Source of the DNA: Halictus rubicundus
Lineage: Eukaryota; Arthropoda; Insecta; Hymenoptera; Halictidae
Reading direction: 5' to 3'
NCBI RefSeq assembly: GCF_050948215.1
Contig: NC_135158.1
Span: 5,007,822-5,071,821, forward strand
DNA length: 64,000 nt
Under the pieces are notes generated by a model. The model saw only the letters and a program-made list of their open reading frames with translations, searched no databases and was not told the DNA's origin. Shown in pieces: positions 37,106 to 49,400 of this stretch. A program made the position numbers and the translations under genes. Numbering within the stretch: the first letter of the stretch is position 1; each line of letters begins with the position of its first letter.

Positions 37106-39072
37106 ATGCAAGCAGAGAAAACCGACACCGAGACCGAGAAGGTCGAGAAGAACCACGTCGAGGAGAAGAACGAGGCCAAGGCGGAGAAAAATGACGTTGA
37201 CAAAGAGTCAGCAGAGGAGACGGTCGCCAATAAGACAGCAAGCTTGAAGATCGAAGATGATACAGGAAGCTCGGCGCCGAGCAGTCCCGGCGCCGCTCAG
37301 CCGGGAAGCTTTTTGGGGAATTTCAAAGCTTTCTCGAAATTCGGTGACCCAAAAAGCGACGGGAAGCTGATCACGCTGAGCCAAAGCGACAAATGGATGA
37401 AACAGGCGAAGGTGATCGACGGGAAGAAGATCACCACCACCGACACGGGGATTTACTTCAAAAAGCACAAGCAAGTATCCTTTGTTTGCTGGGAATATTC
37501 GCAGCGGGTTGTCATAACGGGTAATGACATTCGTTCAAATCGATAGTGTTCCCGACAGAATAAAACTTCAACTTCGCAATAGAATATTGTATGCTGAATT
37601 TGTGCAAAACGTTTCAAGGACGTGCTAGACCGAAATTATTGTACTAGTAACCAGACCGTAGACGTTGTGCATTTATAACAAAGAGGAGCATCAAAAGAAT
37701 TTGGAAATAATGCGGAATTATTAGCAATTTATTAAAATTATTCTCTAGAAATAATTTACTAATAATTTTCTAGACAATTTTCTATACAAAACCTCATTTG
37801 AAGACCACTGGAAGCAATTCTCAACGAATCCGTTGAATAATCTATTATTTTCATAATGTTATATAATTTTATCCACGGTATGTTGTAGAACAGGGTTTAT
37901 ATCTCATATTCTGCTAATTGTTTATTCACAGATCGATGAAACTGGCTATAGAACATTACAAAGCATATTTGGACGAGCTGGCCAAAGCGAAGAAGGTCGA
38001 CTTAGCTGAGATGAAGAAGAAAATGGCGACCTGCGGGCCACCCGGCGTGACCAGCAGCACTGCAGTAAGTATTTCAAATGAAAACTGAATTGAACAAATC
38101 CTTTCTCAACTTCGATGTTGCCAATGTACACGTACGTCGTGGAGGAGCCATTATGTAAACGTTAATCGATATCCATAAGCCAGCTAGAGATTTTATAAAT
38201 TAATCTAGGCAAAGGTAGCGCGCCTATTACCTTTCACGGCCTTGTCTGTCTTGCTGTCGATAACGACGATTTACGATGTCATCGCGACTTGACTTTACAA
38301 AGACATGGCCGACACTAATAAATCTTAAACGGACGAGCTGCGACGCCCACGACTCGCAATCTTTAGCCTAATCAGCTTAACATTTTTCAAACGCGCGCTC
38401 GTTAAGAGAATCTTCGACGATCCCCATTTTTAACCTGGTCAATGACGATGTTCCCACTGGGCGGCAAAGTCCTTCGCAAGTGTCTAATAAATAATTATCC
38501 TATTATTTCCCCCCCCCCCCATTCCTCTGCGACCTTATTTCCCTGCTGTTCCATCCTATTTCAGACCCTGCATTTATATTTTGCGTAAAGTTTTATTTAT
38601 CGGCATTTCGTCATAATTAATAGCATTTTTAAGGCCCTTCGGTAGGTAGACTGTTAACAATAGAACTACCGAGCCCTAAACGAGACTGATGCATATTCCT
38701 TCAGGATAATCACAGGATTGTTTATATCCAAATTTCATAGGATTTCTAATCTAAAAAAGTATACTACACAATTTCTCAAGAGGTAAAAAGGAAAAATCTG
38801 AAGTCCGACGGGCACGGTAGTTCCAGCGGTAAGATACCGACTTGACAAATATTTCAACTATAGTAGGCAACCATTTCGACAATTTCCAGGCCGGAAAGGC
38901 AGCGTCCGCGGTGGACAGGCTGACGGACGTCAGCAAGTACACCGGCTCGCACAAGCAGCGTTTCGACCAGACAGGAAAGGGCAAGGGAATCGCAGGTCGG
39001 AAGGATTTGCCGGACGAGTCCGGCTACGTGCAGGGCTACCAGAACAAGGACACCTACAACAAGGCCCATTAA
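37106..39072 (+). CDS. ringer: Ringmaker / tubulin polymerization-promoting protein (TPPP, p25-alpha)
   Basis: Three coding exons: 37106-37470, 37932-38064 and 38890-39072; 681 nt, 226 aa. The first about 65 residues are acidic and lysine-rich and low in complexity. The p25-alpha domain then follows: FKAFSKFGDPKSDGKLITLS, KWMKQAKVIDGKKITTTDTG, KLAIEHYKAYLDELAKAKK, and the C-terminal RLTDVSKYTGSHKQRFD ... GKGKGIAGR motif typical of the family. TPPP proteins bind and bundle microtubules; fly Ringmaker acts in axon growth. The first intron uses a GC donor (CACAA, then GCAAGT). The only nearby GT donor would break the frame, whereas GC-AG restores KKHKSMKL. An untranslated exon upstream is implied by the 3' splice site at 37096-37097. 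A minisatellite starts about 270 bases after the stop codon. Confidence 0.93.
38509..38520 (+). repeat. Poly-C run in ringmaker intron 2
   Basis: Twelve consecutive C residues. A similar 12-C run occurs at 42325-42336. Confidence 0.9.
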
Positions 39073-39343
39073 CCCTTGATCTCCAACGATGTCTTCGACA
39101 CTCCGTCGTCCCGTCCATGTAAACCGCGCGACGCGATCGCACCTCGTCTCCGTCGCGTTGTCTCGTTGCTGCTCGCCCTGAGGAGCTCGCACTGGCAGCT
39201 TGCCAATTAGCACTGCTGACAACCGGGGATTCGAGGACACCGAATGCGTCGATCACACGGACAACTGGCTGACCATCTATCCACGGTCCTGGGAAGGAAG
39301 ACACTCAAGGAAAGACGTCGAAAGCGATTTTCTCCGTTGAAAT

Positions 39344-40005
39344 GGGACTCCGGTGTCCTGGGGCTTCGGAACGCTAGACATCCTAGTTGTCCTTGCGCTG
39401 ACCTCTATGGTAGACCTTTGGAGTACTCGGACAACTGGATCTATCGATAGTCCCAGTGAAATAAAAATGCGGGAAACGACATCGAATGTGTCTCCGGTGT
39501 CCTGGGGCTTCGGAACGCTAGACAGGGGCTTATCCTAATTGTCCTTGCGCTGACCACTATGGTAGACCTTTGGAGTACTCGGACAACTGGATCTATCGAT
39601 AGTCCCAGTGAAATAAAAATGCGGGAAAGGACATCGAACGAGACTCCGGTGTCCTGGGGCTTATCCTAGTTGTCCTTGCGCTGACCACTATGGTAGGCAT
39701 TTGGAGTATTCGGACAACTGGATCTATCGATAGTCTCAGTGAAATAAAAATGCGGGAAAGGACATAAAACGGGACTCCGGTGTCCTGGGGCTTCGGAACG
39801 CTAGACAGGGGCTTATCCTAATTGTCCTTGCGCTGACCTCTATGGTAAACCTTTGGAGTACTCGGACAACTGGATCTATCGATAGTCCCAGTGAAATAAA
39901 AATGCGGGAAAGGACATCGAACGAGACTCCGGTGTCCTGGGGCTTCGGAACGCTAGACAGGGGCTTATCCTAGCTGTCCTTGCGCTGGTTACTATCGTAG
40001 ACCTT
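39344..40005 (+). repeat. Minisatellite of about 130-155 bp, five units, in the 3' flank of ringmaker
   Basis: Five units begin near 39346, 39491, 39641, 39771 and 39924, each opening GACTCCGGTGTCCTGGGGCTT or a close variant. Full units contain CGGAACGCTAGACAGGGGCT, TTGTCCTTGCGCTGACC, ACTCGGACAACTGGATCTAT, the palindrome CTATCGATAG and GTGAAATAAAAATGCGGG. Length variants lack the 'CGGAACGCTAGACAGGGG' segment (unit 3) or part of it (unit 1), and unit 5 is cut short. The four complete units each include AATAAA. Confidence 0.93.
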
Positions 40006-40626
40006 GCTAACGCGATGGTTTCCGAGGGTAAACCCAGGGGCACGACGGAATGCTGTGATTATGTCTCTCAGTTTCCGGAGACGATTGTCCCGATTGTCTA
40101 AACCCTATACGATCGCTTCAACGCAGCTTCAGACTCTTCGCAACCGTGTTTCCCTTGCGGATCATGGTGCGGCGGAGATGACAAATTGTTGGGTCGATGC
40201 ACGAGTCGCGTATGATTTAAATGCGGTTTTGTCTTGAAAAGTAAACTTGTCTTGTGTATGCATTTTTCTATCGGTCCGAAGTTGTGCTTTTCCTCTTCCG
40301 AACGCATCTCTGGAATTGTTTAATTTGGTTGAAAGTTTCCCGAGCTGCAAACCGTGCAACGTAAAATCGAAGAAAACGAACAATTACGATGGGAACATTT
40401 TCTGCTGCAGATCGAAACGATTTCAGTCGAGCGAATCATCTTGAAGTTCTTATTCTTCTTTTTACTTGAAAACGGAAGAAACTTTTAGCTGGATTAAAAA
40501 TGAGCGAGGAAGAGAAAGAGCAGGAAAAGTGCGCTTTAAACATAAGCGACAGGCCGGCATCGACTTAACAGATAATGGTACGAATTAAGAACTAAAAGCC
40601 AGGTGATAAATGTTCCGTTGTTACCG

Positions 40627-40665
40627 ATTATTATTATTATTCTTATTATTAATATTATTATTATT
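40627..40665 (+). repeat. TTA trinucleotide microsatellite
   Basis: Interrupted run of TTA/ATT triplets. Confidence 0.9.
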
Positions 40666-42235
40666 CCTTCGTTTGCCACGACGACGACTTGAGAAGTTTT
40701 CGGGTGTCTTCTGAAGTCTGTCATCGTCGCGTCGGTCAAAGCACTCTTATTTTATGTCCGTTTTTATTTGTTGTACAATAAGATTTCGACCAGGTTGGTT
40801 TCCGTTGAGTTCTCTTTTTAATTTAATCTTTTGTACACTGAAAGATGGCGGTCGAGGTTCTCGCGACCGTTTCAGCTCGATCGCAATAATGTACAGTCGA
40901 TGGATCCGTTTCGGGTGTATGGAAAATCGAATCTTGTGATTGTTCCCGCGGCATCTGCATTATACATAATATGTGATTATATATATTATATATATATGTA
41001 TACGTAACCGATTAAAGTGTACTTAAAACGTGGCTACCGGCGCGGGTAGCGACGGGTTCGAGACCAAAATCCGTGACTTGGTACTAAACTCTCGGTGGAT
41101 ATTATTCTGTAATATAAAAAAAAAAAAAAGAAAATGGACACGGTGGTCTTGCTTTGGAACCGCCGAGCTGGCAAGACGGAGGTCAGAAGAATGTTTGAAC
41201 GTGGGTGTGATCCTCTTAGCCTATTTTCTACGAGCGTCGTTTCGAGATACACACAAATTGTCGCCGATTCCGAGCTTCCGGTGTCATGCGTTATTGCAAT
41301 ACTTCTCAACAATTTTCTCCGGGGGATTGTCTATGTACATTCTTTATTCTACCCGTAATGCACTCTACGAATTCTCTAATCGATGTACACTATTTAGGGG
41401 ACGAGAAACAGCGTTTCTCTCGAACGAACACAAGTCGTCTTTATTCGGGGTAATAAAGAAGATTTGAACGGAACCTCGCTGTCGATTTTCAGTCGTTCTC
41501 CTCCCCTTTGTGCTGAGATAAGCAGAGTACACGTTGTCCGAACAATTTCAAGTCCTAAATTTTCAATTGCAGATCGTATGCACAAAGCCTGTCTCGTATG
41601 TTACGCTTAAACCGCGAGTTTTGTACAGCAATACCAAATGTCCTGGACCTTTCAAGGCCGCATTACCTTCGTCAGCCTCTTCCTCAGTCCCTCAACGCCG
41701 ACCGCAACAGATAACGATGACTGTAAGGTGAGAATGAATGAACGATTAGCGGCTCCGTTGAAAAGTTCGTTTATTTCGGACCTCTGTGCTCCAGTGCAGA
41801 GACAAACAACATCGTGGAAATGGATGCGACTCTGTCTATGAAAATACAAATCGGAGGAAGGTCATCGTGGCCTACGTGATCTCGATCGGATCCAAGTATC
41901 GGCGGATCGCGATCAGGTATCGGTTACAGAGGAATAGGTGTAATTAAATGCTTGGCAAGCTAGTCCGTTTCTACGTACATTGATCGACTCATCAGCGATC
42001 GGACAATTTCCTAACAGTGGAATACGCAGTTGAGAACCTGTTCACCGACGGGTATGCGCTCGTCGTGCGTTCTCTTTTTTTCGTCATTTTCATTCGTTTC
42101 GTGCACACAACGTGGTTCACGGTTCGTTAAAAAAAAAATGAAAAGAATACTGTGAGAAACAAAGTGATAGAGAAAGAGAATTAAATAACGTTCATTAAAT
42201 TACAACGACACTAGAAACCAATCATCATACGCGTG

Positions 42236-42296
42236 ATATAATACAAATATTTATATTTATATATATATATATATATTTACTATTTATATATATTTA
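42236..42296 (+). repeat. AT-rich dinucleotide microsatellite
   Basis: TA repeats with a central pure TATATATA run and interrupted flanks. Confidence 0.85.
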
Positions 42297-42324
42297 GAAA
42301 AACGTGTGTACCGTGGGATCAGGA

Positions 42325-42336
42325 CCCCCCCCCCCC
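42325..42336 (+). repeat. Poly-C run
   Basis: Twelve consecutive C residues. Confidence 0.9.
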
Positions 42337-42725
42337 AGACCTTTAAGAACGTTTCAGATTGGGAAAAGTCGGAGGGTTCCGTGGCCGTGGTAGTTTAGGG
42401 GGTGTTCTAGCCAATTATTAGCGTAATTAATAATTATTGTAACTCTTCATTTATATGAAAATGCCTGGGAGCTCGTTTACCTACAACAAGTTGCTTGAAC
42501 AAATAAATTTCTTTTCCTTGCAGTCTCTTGGAGAGCAAGCTTTCTCATTTCATTTTCTTTAATTGTGGTACCGGAAGCATGACAGCCATTTTGAATACTT
42601 TAATCGTAGTTCCAATTCTGTGAATCTATTACCTAAAAATTGGATTTTGCTAAAACTCGAATAAGAGCGTGTACGCAAGGCTAGCTTTTTAGTTTCAGGT
42701 AAGGAAGATTCGTTTAAAATATTGC

Positions 42726-42811
42726 GATTTAGGCTAGGACACCCACTCGGAGCACTCGATTAGGCCAGTCGACGAATCTCGAGATCGCAGGTTCGAGTCC
42801 CGCTCGCCCGG
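42726..42811 (+). repeat. tRNA-derived element (SINE head or tRNA pseudogene)
   Basis: A pol III B-box consensus, GGTTCGAGTCC, lies at 42790-42800. It is preceded by GAATCTCGAGATCGCA and followed by CGCTCGCCCGG, like the T arm and 3' acceptor strand of a tRNA. An A-box-like segment is upstream (TAGGCTAGGAC). The 5' acceptor strand that would pair with CGCCCGG is missing, and the anticodon arm does not fold. It is therefore a degenerate or SINE-type copy and not a working tRNA. Confidence 0.6.
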
Positions 42812-43422
42812 TCCCACTTTTTCCTAGGATCTTACAATATATTAAACTCTGTGCTCGATCCGAGACCGAGATCATCGTACAAAAAGAAAAACAAAACCCT
42901 ACACGGTCATGCAATGCAATTGCACAAAAAGGGGCGTGTCTACGACGTGTTCCCTAGAGCACCGTTCGCGTCATCGATTCGACGAAACCGTTTCACGAAC
43001 ATCAAGAATATTCAACAGAGAACTTAACATATAAATCGCGATAATACCTTGCAGAACAGTTTCCAAAAAACGATTCATCTTCGAAACATTTTCGAGGCCC
43101 GGAGAAACGGTGCTCTAGATATTCAACCGGAAGTACGGATAAGTCCGCTTCTCATTCCGGAAGCGGCAACAAGAGGAATCTCTTCGAGTACGTACAAAAC
43201 GCGACTAAAAAATCCAATAAAAATTCAGTGGGTCGCTTCAGGAACTATTTCGATGCGTCCTCGAACCAAGGACAGGGAATCCTGAAGGACCGGATGTCGC
43301 GAGATCGCGATTTCCTTTCGTTTGCAGTCGATAATCGCACGGGGGCGATTTATTAAGCGTTTCCCCTAGAAAAGAGGGGTTGTCTGAAACAATTCGAGCG
43401 GTTCCTCGAACGAAACCGAGTT

Positions 43423-46400
43423 TTACAGTTCCGTGAGAGTGTCCACCGATGCTCGAAGCCTGGACCTGCTGGCATTGTCGCAGAATCCCTTGCTGGTCCC
43501 CAAACCGTCCAATCTGGAGATGATCTCATCCCTCAGAGCGACGAGGACTCGACGATCCTGCCTGTTTTGGGGTGGTGCGATTTGCAGAGCCTCTTGGACG
43601 TCGGACAGGGCGTCTTCCAGCAATCCTGAGTCCACACGAGCCTTGGCCCTCGCGTAGAAGGCCTCGTAGGACACTGGCCGAACCTTTAGTGCCTCGTCAG
43701 CGAGCTCGATTGCTTCCGCACATTCCTGGAGTTATGAATGATAAGGATTAAATCTTCCAACAGGTGCACCAGCATCCAGAAGTATAAAATGGACTTTTAA
43801 GGGTTCACGAAGACAAGCATCAAAATCCGGAAGAATTGACGAACCAACTTACATTCATCTTGCGCTTGCATCGACTGAGGTTGAGCAAGAAGTTCAGTCG
43901 CAGTTGCGCGAACGTCTGCAACTGCAGCATCATGTGGTCGTGCTCCTGACCCTGGCAGTCTTCTTCCGGCGACACGGGGAACTTTCTCAGGGCGTAGGCG
44001 TACCTGTGCGACGCCTCCTTCAGCCTGTTCTTCCGGTATAGGACGTTCCCGTCCTCGAGGAGCTTGTTCAAGAGGATCAGAAGCACGTCGGGCTTTCCGG
44101 CGGCCATTGCCCAGGTGGCTGGACCCAACTTAGCACCTCGTCGCAAGAAACACTGCACCACAGGGATGTTTCGACATCCTATGGCTCGGTCCAATGGTCG
44201 CATACCGTGCAGGTCCACGTGCTCCACCGCTGCCCCCTTCTCGAGCAACAGTTGCACCAATTTGGGATTGCCCTGTGAAAATACGAGAACCAAAATGAAC
44301 AAGTTGTTCAAACGATAAGTGACCAACTATGAATTGTTCACCCTGTACATTCTTCAAGTTTGCTCGAAAATGTACACTGTATTGAAACGCGTAATACCTG
44401 GAACGCAGCCAAGTCCAAGGGAGTTCTGCCAGTGTTGTCGCTAGTGTTGACATCCGCGCCCCTGTCAATCAGATTCTGGACAGCTGTGAGTCTGCCCCTA
44501 ACGCAGGCCCAGCATAAAGCAGTCAGTCCTTCTTTGTCCCTGCTCTCTAACTTGGAGCCCTTATCTAGGAACAATTCTATCAGGTTCGTATGACCCTCGG
44601 ATGCGGCTAGCATGAGTGCGGTACGTCCTGCGAGGTCTCTCTGATCCAGAAGAGTCACCGCATCGTCCAGAATAGTATCGGTACTACTGGACAGTGTCCC
44701 TGGAAAGAACAAAATCACAAGACCACCATGAAACACTAGCTCTTTCAATTCTTCCACTGAGAGTGGATCACTAAAACTGCAAATCTGCATGCAAAATAAA
44801 AATTTTATAACTAACACTAGACCCACCGAGCCCGTCGAAATGACGGATTTCAGGGTCAAGAATGTCAGAAAACCTTGAAAGGGTAGCCTAGCAGTCTGGT
44901 GATCACTTTAGAACGTGACGAAGGGTCTACTGACCTTGCAGGAACCTCTCAGCAGTTCCCCAATGTCCCTCCCTAGCAGCAAGCATCAGAGGAGACAGGC
45001 CCTTGGCGTTGACAGCTGTCGGCCTGGCTCCTCGAGCTAGCAAAGCGGAGACCGTGGCTGTGGATCCGTTGGCAGCCGCGATAGTCAGCGCAGTCTCGCC
45101 GATTAGGGTGTCGGGACGGTCTACGATGACCTCGGCCATGTCCAGGAGGTACTCGACGATGGACTCGTGGCCTTGAGCAGCGGCTGCTACCACAGCTTGC
45201 TGAGCTGCCTCCTCCCTGCTCATCTCCTGCGAGGTCTCGGGCTCGTTCTCACCTGTCGGAACCAACCAGTCGCAGGCCAGCAGGTAGCCGACCACTGATA
45301 GTCTTCCGTGCCTCGCTGCGTGCACCAGGGGACACTGACCTGCCATGTCTGCGTGGCCTAACGACGCTCCAGCGGCGGCCAACCTGATGTTTAACAATTC
45401 CATTGGTTAATTCTTGAACAAAGATTTTCAGTAGTTGCGCTGAAAGCAAACTCGAAGATCGAAGCTATTCCTGTCGAAGGATCTATTAAAAATACCACGG
45501 ACCAGAAACTTTTAAGGATTACGAAATTCTTTGCTCCGAGGTCAGAACAAGGCGAATCTTTCTTTACCTCCTGACAACGTCGCAGTGTCCACGAGCAGCA
45601 GCCAATGACAGCGCGGTGCAACCCTGGCTGTTCGTCAGCTCAACATCGGCACCGAACTCCAACAACAGTGACACCATTTCCACAGAACCCTCGTGGGCAT
45701 ACATACAAAGGGCAGGGGCGTTGCCCAGGTACTCGGTGATGTGGTTTGGGGATGCTCCTGCCAGCAAAAGCAACCTCGACACCTTCACGTTCGGACTGTA
45801 GATGTTCCTCAGGGTGCAGAGCGCCGACGAGACGCATTCCGTGGAGGACGCCAACCAGATCGCCTATTGAAAGACACAAACGTTTCAATTCTTCTAATTC
45901 TTCGTTCCATAGGCGGTAGAGATTGCTTAGGAGTAGTTTCACTGCAGGCGAGGGCCACCAAGCCACGCCCACTCGGAGAGCCACGCCTCCTTTGAGCTGA
46001 GCGAGGAAGACAAACGCTTCCAAATACTGGCCACGCCTCTAAGGGCAATTCGTAGTACTCTCAGGGCAAAGCGCTCACTGACCACGCCCTGAGGAGCAAT
46101 TCAAAGTTCTCCCAAGGCATTTCGCTTACCGACCACACCTGATCTATCGTTTAAGCGCATAGCAAGAGCAGGTGAGCTTACCTGTAGATCACGCGAAGGC
46201 CAGCACGGGGCGACGCCTCTGTAAACGTGCGCCTTCAGTATGTGGTGACCCAGTTCCAACGCTTTGTCGCCGTCTAACGGTGCCTGGAGCCGAGACAGTC
46301 TGTACGCGATCGCCGCGTGACCAAGCCTCAGATCGCAGAGGAATTTCGTCGATTCTCCCTCATCCCTTCTCATCAACCACTCCCTGAACGACGGATGGAA

Positions 46401-49400
46401 GAACATGTACGTGTTGTCCAGCCGTTTCACGAGGAATCCAGAGAGCATCTGATAAGAACAATACACGGGAACCCGTTTTTGAACATCGAATGGGCGGATT
46501 CGAGCGTTGCGAAACGAACTGGGCCGGGATAGAGGATACATGCATTTCAGAGTCCACGTACTGCGTGAGACTTACTTGATCCGTTCGGCAGCGGTAGAGG
46601 ACAAAGGAAACGATTAGAACGGGCTCTCAAGGTTATTGGTGGAAGGACGCAGAGCTGCATAGTTGCGAACTAAAATAGTTAAATTAAAAAAGCTACTCAC
46701 TTTGAATCTCTGCAGAAAATCCTCCCATGAAACGAATCTGTCGGTGTTCAGCGAGTTGACCGAGTAGAAAATCTCCGGCAACGTGAGCGGATACAATGCA
46801 GCCAAGCAAACACCAAGAAGAGGTTGCACCCTGTCGAAGGACGTAGCGGTTGGGAACCTCAGATTGAAGTGCAGTTGGAATATCTGCGCCAGGGACACCG
46901 GAAGTACCTAGAACACCAAGACAACGTTACACGCGTCTACCTTCATGCGTGTGAAAGCAAGATTCATTGCAAGATAGCGGTGCCCTCACCTTGTAGCTGG
47001 CGGATTTAGCTACCAAGTGTCCGCTCTCGATAAGATCGAGCGTCAGCTTCGCGAAGAGAAAGCTGCCCCTGGCTAGCGCCAGCAGATGCGAGGAGAATCG
47101 AGTCTGATTCGCGCTGCAAGACGACTCTGCTTTGCCGTTGACAGACGCTGTGACGTTCGTCTGGATCGCTGGACTCTGGGCCAACCTGTAGCCGATGTAA
47201 TCGGACAGGTCACGAGTGACGTTGTTCCCGGTGCTGTCGTTCGGGACCTTGTCCAGGGAGACTCGGGTGTAAGGGAGCTGTTTCGCGCACTCCAACAGCT
47301 GGGTTCGAACTGTACAGATGATCTTCAGCCAGCTGGGGAAGTTGGGCGCGTGCCTGGTTAGGAAGGACGCTATCGTGTCGCCCCTGTCGGGTCTGTGGTA
47401 CTCAGCCTCGCAGACTGCGTCGATCAGTATCACCTGAATGACGGGAATTAACGTTCGATTTGTTTTCAGATCCTGAACTGCAATCTTTGTGAACACGTTC
47501 GCTACCAACTTTCTGGACTCGTCGTCATTATTAGGATCATAGCAAAATATATCTCGCGTACCATATTCGTGTCCGGCAGCCTGTTCATCTTCTTCAGGGT
47601 GGACAGAGGCTCGATGATGCCCCTGGACAACGCCAGATCAGGATCCACGGTGCACTCCCTCTGCGACAACGATCCTTGAATATGCGGTTCGGAGAGTAGG
47701 TACTCCCGGTAGGAGATCAGCTGAGGAGCTTGACAGAGCTGAGCTGCCAGAGAGTGTATCAAATCAGGTACCAGGCAGGTGCTGTTGTTGTCCGCTTGGC
47801 AGAAGTGGTAGGCGACTACGTGGGTAGCCAGTTCTCTAACCTGATCAATAATTGTCCCACTTTAGGAAGAACATGGTCCATTTGGTACATGGAGGAGGAT
47901 TCAGAGAACCTCGAGACTTACCTTTTCATTAGTGTTGCGGATTCCAGCATGCAGAGCAGTAGTAGCGCAGCCAGGCCACTCCTTCTCCTTGGGCTCCTCG
48001 GTGATGTCCGATGGAAGAGATTGTTCCCTCCTTCTTCCGAAGCAACTGTGCTCCACCAGTTGCAGGACCAGCGCGGTTTTGCCTGTCCCAGGGGATCCCG
48101 AGATCAGGACCCCGGGACTGGACCCGTTCACCACGGAGTCTATCTCCTGCAGCAGCCATTGGCGGCCGGTGAACAGCGGGTCTGTTTCTAGAAGCGGTAC
48201 CTCGAAGAAGAGGGGCTTCAGGGTCAGCTGCGTCGCGTGGTGTTGCATAAAGCGCACTGCAAAATGATCAGCCGATATAATTACCAGCCTGTATAATTAC
48301 GTTCGGTTACACCTTTAGCTACACGAGAAATCAGAGCTCGTCAGAATTTTGAATCACAACTTACACTTAGCATCGACAGCTCCCTTCACGTTCCCGGTCC
48401 TGGCCGACCTCCTGGCGCAGGACCTTCGGTTCTTGAAGGACTGCCCGGCCTCGTCGGACTGTCCAGCTTGCGAGGCGTTCACGGAATGTCTTCTGGGAGT
48501 CAGGGGGCTGGAACTGCCATTCGAAAGCCCGGATACAGAGACAGACATCGACATGGACATGGAAGTGGACGCGGAGACCGACGTGGAAATCGAAGCCAGA
48601 CTCCCGGCGCTGTCGCAGTCTCTGGACTTGCTCTTCCCTTTGGCCTTCGACTTCGGTTTGATAGGACATCTCAAGGCCGCGGCAGCTTCAGCTTCGCTGG
48701 AGGTTCCGGTCAACGTGGAGACTGGACTGGTGTTCGTAGAAGCGAGAGTCTGCGTCTCGAAGCTCGTCAGACTGCTGAACGAAGCTGCCGAGCTGTCGTG
48801 GCCTTGAATCGGCACCCTGGACTGACAGGCACCAGCCCCGGAGCGATTCGAGCCTCCTGGAAGGTCGCTGGTGTCCACGCTGCTGTTGGCCCGAGCATGA
48901 TTGCTGCCCAGGAGGAGTCCCAGTCTCATGTACAGGTCCGACTGCGAGGATTTCCGGGTCTTCGAGGTCAGAGGCTTCACGCAACCACCCTCGTCGTCTG
49001 CGGATCAAATGTTGAAGGTCAAGAAGGCTGTAAGGGACTCGCAGGGTGAACGCACACAGAACAAAACACAGATCACGATGCAATCTCCGTTGCAGAGCTC
49101 AAGGACGTCTCAAGCATCTACCTAAACAGTTCAAGGTGTTCAGCTACCCTTCAGCTACGTGTCCACCTTGCTGGAACGGAGTTCGTGCTCACAGGCGACT
49201 CAGCATGCATCAAACTATTAGGCAAACTCGTTGATCGCGTTGATTCTTCTTGTACTTGGTGTGCTCAATGATTGCACCCTCTGTGCAGTGTCTTTGACCC
49301 TTGTATCGACAATACACAAAAATCAGTCTAACTATCAGTCTAGTGAAGAAATAATTGATGTTTTTAAACAATGGAAAGTTAGCGTCAGAAGACAACGCGA

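Larger units (their letters stand above)
40006..43422. other. Gap between the minisatellite and the rols 3' end
   Basis: No supported gene. It contains AT microsatellites, a poly-C run and one tRNA-derived element, listed separately. The right end holds the 3' UTR of rols; TTTATT near 43347 is a possible minus-strand poly(A) signal. Confidence 0.5.

Noticed and set aside
39344..40005. CRISPR-like array
   Set aside because: Whole units are homologous with no unique spacers, in an insect genome. It is an ordinary minisatellite.
41030..41467. 145-codon open frame on the plus strand
   Set aside because: It includes a poly-A-encoded lysine run, has no recognisable domain and overlaps equally long frames on the other strand. 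It looks random.
42726..42914. Functional tRNA gene or a small minus-strand protein
   Set aside because: No 5' acceptor strand pairs with the 3' end and the anticodon arm fails. The protein frame is a translation of tRNA-derived sequence.
48349..49049. Long plus-strand frames opposite rols
   Set aside because: They are mirror images of a GC-rich, serine-rich coding exon of rols whose splice sites and frame fit. No independent protein family is evident.
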